Assembly: GCF_001894885.1 (NCBI RefSeq)
Contig: NZ_BCXB01000011.1
Location: 95,696 to 159,695, forward strand
Length of the DNA: 64,000 bases
Source of the DNA: Rhodococcus marinonascens NBRC 14363
GTDB lineage: Bacteria; Actinomycetota; Actinomycetes; Mycobacteriales; Mycobacteriaceae
Direction of reading: 5' to 3'
Part shown: piece by piece, positions 60,631-64,000 of the stretch
Layout: each line of letters starts with the position of its first letter
Numbering within the stretch: the first letter of the stretch is position 1
Notes under the pieces: generated by a model
Told to the model about the DNA's origin: nothing
What the model saw: only the letters and a program-made list of their open reading frames with translations
Databases searched by the model: none
Translations under genes and position numbers: made by a program

Positions 60631-61097
60631 AGATCGCACTCGGCAACGACCACGCCGGCTTCCCACTCAAGGCGTTCGTCCGGACCGTCCTGGAAGAACT
60701 CGGCCACGAGGTCATCGACCGCGGAGCACCCAGTGAGACACCCGTGGACTTCCCGGATGTTACCCGGTTCACCTGCGGGCTCGTGAAGTCCGGCGAGGCG
60801 GACCGCGCCGTGCTCGTCTGCGGCACCGGAGTCGGGGCCGTCATGGCCGCCAACAAGATCCCGGGCATCCGCTGCGCGCTGGGCCACGATGTCTACTCCG
60901 CCCATCAAAGCGTCGAACACGATGACGCGAATGTCCTCGCCATGGGCGCATGGCTCGTCGGCCAGGCCACGGCCAGGGAGGTCCTCGAATCCTTCCTCGA
61001 CGCGAGATTCGACAACGACGAGGACACGATCAGGCGGGTCCACAAGCTGCGGGAAATGGAACTCGAAGGAGCCCGGGAACTCTCGGGCGAGATCTGA
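60627..61097 (+). CDS. rpiB: RpiB/LacAB family sugar-phosphate isomerase
   Basis: 156 residues. ALGNDHAGFPLK opens the protein; the catalytic Cys65 sits in VCGTGVG and the ring-opening His98 in QSVEHDDANVL, as in Escherichia coli RpiB. Interconverts ribose 5-phosphate and ribulose 5-phosphate in the classic member; other family members act on allose, galactose or tetrose phosphates. Overlaps the kinase stop by four bases. Confidence 0.9.
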   Translation: MKIALGNDHAGFPLKAFVRTVLEELGHEVIDRGAPSETPVDFPDVTRFTCGLVKSGEADRAVLVCGTGVGAVMAANKIPGIRCALGHDVYSAHQSVEHDDANVLAMGAWLVGQATAREVLESFLDARFDNDEDTIRRVHKLREMELEGARELSGEI

Positions 61098-61171
61098 ACG
61101 GACCAGCACCACCTACCGGTCCCTCTGCTTCGCACCGAGGACCGCACTGAAATATCGAGGGAGATTGAAAC

Positions 61172-62524
61172 ATGGCCGCCGACACCACCGAACTACAGCG
61201 GCAGGCCGCTCACGGGTCACCGACCAAAATCAAGACCGCGATGGCCTCGGCCGCCGGAACGTGCGTGGAGAACTACGACTTCGTGGCATACGGTACGGCC
61301 GCAGCACTCTACTTCGGCGACGTCTTCTTTCCCAGTACGGACCCCGTGGTCGGCACCCTGCTAGCCTTCGCCACGCTTGCTGTCGGTTTCGTCATGAGGC
61401 CCCTGGGCGGAGCAATCGGTGGATACCTCGGTGACAAGTACGGCCGCAAGCCCGTGCTCGTCGGCGCACTCCTGACCATGGGCATCGCCACCGTCCTCAT
61501 TGGATTGCTCCCCACCTACGAAAACGTCGGAATCCTTGCTCCCATACTGCTGGTCATCATCCGTATGATTCAGGGCCTGGCATTCGGCGCAGAGTGGGGC
61601 GGCGCCGTCATGATGACCTTCGAGCACGCACCGTGGAAGAAGCGCGGCCGTTTCGCCGCGATCCCACAAGCGGGAAACCCGCTGGGAATCACCTTGGCCA
61701 ACGCCGCCTTCCTCCTCTCGGCCTCCCTGCAGACCGACTGGGCGTGGCGGCTGCCCTTCCTCGCCAGCTCGGTACTGATCGTCGTCGGCCTCGTGGTACG
61801 GATGAAGCTCGAGGAATCCCCCGAATTCGAAGACTCGAAGGCATCCGGCGACATTGTTGACAACCCCCTGACGACCGTCATTCGGAACGACTGGCGCAAC
61901 ATCCTGAGGGTGATCTCGCTGCGCGTCGTCGAAAGCTGCGCCTACTACGTCACGGCCACCTTCCTGCTCTCCTACATCACCCAGAACAGCGACCACGGCC
62001 GGACTGTCGGCCTCACCGGCATCGTCATCGCGAGCCTCATCGCCGTTCCCGTAACCTTGCTGGCCGGAGCACTGACCGACCACATCGGCAGGCGCCGAAT
62101 GTATCTCGCCGGCACGATCGCCGTCATCGTGTTCGGTTTCCCGATGTTCATGCTGAGCAACACGGGGAACGCATTCCTCATCGTCCTCGTGTTCGTCATC
62201 GGCATCGGCATCATCCACGCGGTCTTCACCGGCACCCAGGGCGCGTGGTTCGCCGAGTTGTTCAGAACGAACACCAGAACCTCCGGAGCGTCGATCGGAT
62301 ACCAGGTCGCAGCCTCCATCTCTGGATTTGCACCCTTCCTGGCCGTCCTCCTGGCAACCAAATTCGGGTGGGCGGGCGGAGCCTCGTTGTACGTCCTGGT
62401 GGGCGTCATAGGCCTGCTCGGCGTGCTGAACACCCGTGAGACCTGGGGTCCCAAGGAAAGGGCAAACGTCGACGCCATCATCGCCGGCAAGTCGAATACC
62501 GCACCCAGCGAGGCTCGTACCTAG
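61172..62524 (+). CDS. MHS-type major facilitator (proton symporter)
   Basis: 450 residues with 12 helices. Signature GGYLGDKYGRKPVLVGALLTMG (loop 2-3) and RMIQGLAFGAEWGGAVMM with ENYDFVAYGTAAALYF match metabolite:H+ symporters (citrate, shikimate, ketoglutarate type). Cotranscribed downstream of rpiB (74 bases with a GAGGGAG site). The partner genes suggest it brings in a sugar or sugar acid. Confidence 0.88.
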   Translation: MAADTTELQRQAAHGSPTKIKTAMASAAGTCVENYDFVAYGTAAALYFGDVFFPSTDPVVGTLLAFATLAVGFVMRPLGGAIGGYLGDKYGRKPVLVGALLTMGIATVLIGLLPTYENVGILAPILLVIIRMIQGLAFGAEWGGAVMMTFEHAPWKKRGRFAAIPQAGNPLGITLANAAFLLSASLQTDWAWRLPFLASSVLIVVGLVVRMKLEESPEFEDSKASGDIVDNPLTTVIRNDWRNILRVISLRVVESCAYYVTATFLLSYITQNSDHGRTVGLTGIVIASLIAVPVTLLAGALTDHIGRRRMYLAGTIAVIVFGFPMFMLSNTGNAFLIVLVFVIGIGIIHAVFTGTQGAWFAELFRTNTRTSGASIGYQVAASISGFAPFLAVLLATKFGWAGGASLYVLVGVIGLLGVLNTRETWGPKERANVDAIIAGKSNTAPSEART

Positions 62525-62597
62525 TCGGGCGACATGCAGTCGAGTTCAGGCGACTGGCGCTGTCAGATGTTGAACATCTCGATGTAGTTGCCGCCGA

Positions 62598-63740
62598 TCA
62601 CTTCACAGCGAGGGAACGGCTGATCACCAAGCGTTGAATCTGGTTGGTGCCCTCGAATATCTGGGTGATCTTTGCTTCGCGCATGTACCGTTCGACGCGG
62701 AAGTCGCGGGTGTAACCGTAGCCGCCGAGAACCTGGACAGCGTCGGTCGTGACCTTCATCGCGGCGTCGGTGGCCACCAATTTCGCCACGGACGCGTTGC
62801 GGGAGTACGGCAGGCCCGCATCACGGCGGCGCGCCGCGTCGACGTACGTCGCCCGGGCCGAATCCACCGCAGCGGCCATGTCGGCGAGCAGGAAGCCCAG
62901 GCCCTGGTGATCGATGATCTTCTTCCCGAATGCGGTGCGCTCCTGGGCATAGGCGACGGCCTCGTCGAGCGCGGCCTGCGCCAAACCGACCGCGACAGCG
63001 GCGATGCCGAGTCGCCCGGAGTCGAGTGCGCTGAAGGCGATCTGCAGTCCTTGGCCCTCGGTACCGATGCGCCGCTCGGATGGGACGAATGCGTCGTCGT
63101 AGTGCGCGGAGGTGGTGGGGACGGCGTGCAGGCCCATCTTCTCCTCAGGCTTGCCGAAGGTCAGCCCCTTCGTATCCTTGGGTACGAGGAAACAGGAGAT
63201 GCCCCTCGAGCCCTCGCCGGTGCGGGCGAAGAGGTTGTAGAAGTCGGCGATGCCGCCGTGGGTGATCCACGCTTTGGCGCCGTTCACGACATATCCGTCG
63301 TCGGTCGTGGCGGCCCTGCACGCCAGCGCGGCAGCGTCCGAACCGGCCTGCGACTCGGAGAGGCTGTAGGCGCCGATGGTCGTGCCGCCGAGCATGTCCG
63401 GGAGCCACTGCTGTTTCTGCTCGTCGGTGCCGAACGTCATCAGCGGGTGGCAGGCGAGGCTGTGCACGCTGACGGCCACGGCCACGGCTGCCCACCGGGC
63501 TGCGATCTCCTCGAGGACCTGGAGGTATACCTCGTACGGTTGTCCGCCGCCGCCCCACTCCTCCGGGTAAGGCAGGCTCAGCAGCCCCGCCTGTCCGAGG
63601 GTGGCGAAGACACCACCGGGGTAGGTCTCGGACTTCTCGTGTTCGTCGACGATCGGCGTGAGGATCTTGTCGGCGACGTCACGCGTGAGCTGGATCAGAT
63701 CACGGGCTTCGTCGGTGGGCAGTAGGCGATCGACGGCCAC
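62598..63740 (-). CDS. Acyl-CoA dehydrogenase
   Basis: About 380 residues. YSLSESQAGSDAAAL is the FAD/acyl loop, VNGAKAWITHGG the substrate-binding strand and VLGGYGYTRDFRVERYMREAKITQIFEGTNQIQ-type C-terminal signature. The GTG at 63740 has GAGGAG six bases upstream. A TTG at 63779 would lie at the IS end and is less likely. The chain-length specificity is not visible. No obvious operon partner. Confidence 0.93.
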   Translation of the reverse strand: MAVDRLLPTDEARDLIQLTRDVADKILTPIVDEHEKSETYPGGVFATLGQAGLLSLPYPEEWGGGGQPYEVYLQVLEEIAARWAAVAVAVSVHSLACHPLMTFGTDEQKQQWLPDMLGGTTIGAYSLSESQAGSDAAALACRAATTDDGYVVNGAKAWITHGGIADFYNLFARTGEGSRGISCFLVPKDTKGLTFGKPEEKMGLHAVPTTSAHYDDAFVPSERRIGTEGQGLQIAFSALDSGRLGIAAVAVGLAQAALDEAVAYAQERTAFGKKIIDHQGLGFLLADMAAAVDSARATYVDAARRRDAGLPYSRNASVAKLVATDAAMKVTTDAVQVLGGYGYTRDFRVERYMREAKITQIFEGTNQIQRLVISRSLAVK

Positions 63741-63773
63741 AGGTTCTCCTCGAAGAGATCTACGAAAGACGGT

Positions 63774-64000
63774 AGTCAACTACTCGGCCCTAAAGGGCCA
63801 AGCTTGCAGCTATAGCGCCTAGCTGGATGCTAGACGTTACGCCGCACTAGGGACCGTTGACTGGGCCCGGTAGTTTTCGGCGGCCCGATACGCGATGTTG
63901 TTCGAGCCGACAATGTCTGCGTGTTCAACGAAACCGCAGTCGAGGCAACAGAACCGGTCCTGACGGGGCCGGTTCTTCTTGCCGATATGGCCGCACCGGA
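63774..64000 (-). mobile_element. IS200/IS605-type element, copy 2, right end (runs off the window)
   Basis: Right end AGTCAAC at 63774-63780, followed by GGCCCTAAAGGGCC, a perfect stem (GGCCC/GGGCC with a TAAA loop) expected for the subterminal hairpin recognised by Y1 transposases. About 220 bases match copy 1 at 16394. The element continues beyond 64000. It ends about 34 bases before the acyl-CoA dehydrogenase start. Confidence 0.75.
63837..64000 (-). CDS. TnpB C-terminus (partial)
   Basis: The last 54 codons read in one frame to the stop at 63837: CGHIGKKNRPRQDRFCCLDCGFVEHAD with the zinc-ribbon Cys pairs and the RuvC Asp, then NNIAYRAAENYRAQSTVPSAA. No damage is visible in this part, so this copy may encode an intact RNA-guided nuclease, unlike copy 1. 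The 5' end is outside the window. Confidence 0.75.
   Translation of the reverse strand, partial: RCGHIGKKNRPRQDRFCCLDCGFVEHADIVGSNNIAYRAAENYRAQSTVPSAA

Noticed and set aside
61361..62218. Leftward frame rich in Asp, Glu and His opposite the transporter
   Set aside because: Typical antisense reading of a hydrophobic membrane protein; no ribosome site.

Overview
High-GC actinobacterial chromosome, most likely Rhodococcus or a close Mycobacteriales relative. This rests on gene order that matches the mycobacterial chromosome in several blocks: pyrR-pyrB-pyrC-PH protein; nusB-efp-pepQ-membrane protein-aroB-aroK-aroC; prepilin peptidase-aroE-mltG-ruvX-alaS-rarA; aspS; and hisS-MBL hydrolase-cyclophilin. 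Type VII (ESX) accessory proteins, DUF3558 and LpqN-like proteins and a deazaflavin-dependent nitroreductase homologue point the same way. GTG and TTG starts with clear purine-rich ribosome binding sites are common. No tRNA, rRNA or CRISPR array was recognised.

Layout. 1-6050 is a leftward housekeeping block (pyrimidine synthesis with a PyrR leader, nusB, efp, pepQ). 6047-11382 holds a membrane protein and the shikimate genes aroB, aroK, aroC and aroE, without aroQ. 11372-16235 holds mltG, ruvX and alaS. 16394-17060 is a decayed IS200/IS605-type element. 17063-22913 holds rarA, a phosphotransferase, aspS and a universal stress protein. 23387-28349 holds mostly secreted or redox proteins (sulfatase, DUF5995, Ddn-like, YVTN propeller lipoprotein). 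28474-29829 is a frameshifted glycolate-oxidase-type gene.

29829-42000 is a plastic accessory region. It holds orphan type VII secretion substrates, an EspG-like chaperone, DUF3558 lipoproteins, a HEPN-like fragment, IS3 and IS256 remnants, a secreted lectin-like protein with lower GC, and several direct repeats. A leftward cassette (33826 to 30967) of EspC-like protein, WXG/glycine-zipper protein, four-helix membrane protein and LpqN-like protein lies between two roughly 620-bp direct repeats. It resembles a type VII pore-forming effector with its immunity protein. No ESX core gene (eccB, eccC, eccD, mycP) is visible.

42000-52000 is a hypothetical protein, a SIMPL protein and recD-recB-recC, followed by another EspC-like/ESX-substrate pair (52312-53999). 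54003-58484 returns to conserved order (membrane protein, hisS, MBL hydrolase) and ends in two tandem secreted cyclophilins. 58670-62524 is a compact sugar-catabolic operon (LacI regulator, PfkB kinase, RpiB isomerase, MHS-type transporter) with two abutting palindromic operators and a third inside the kinase gene. The window closes with an acyl-CoA dehydrogenase whose upstream DNA is the right end of a second IS200/IS605-type copy.
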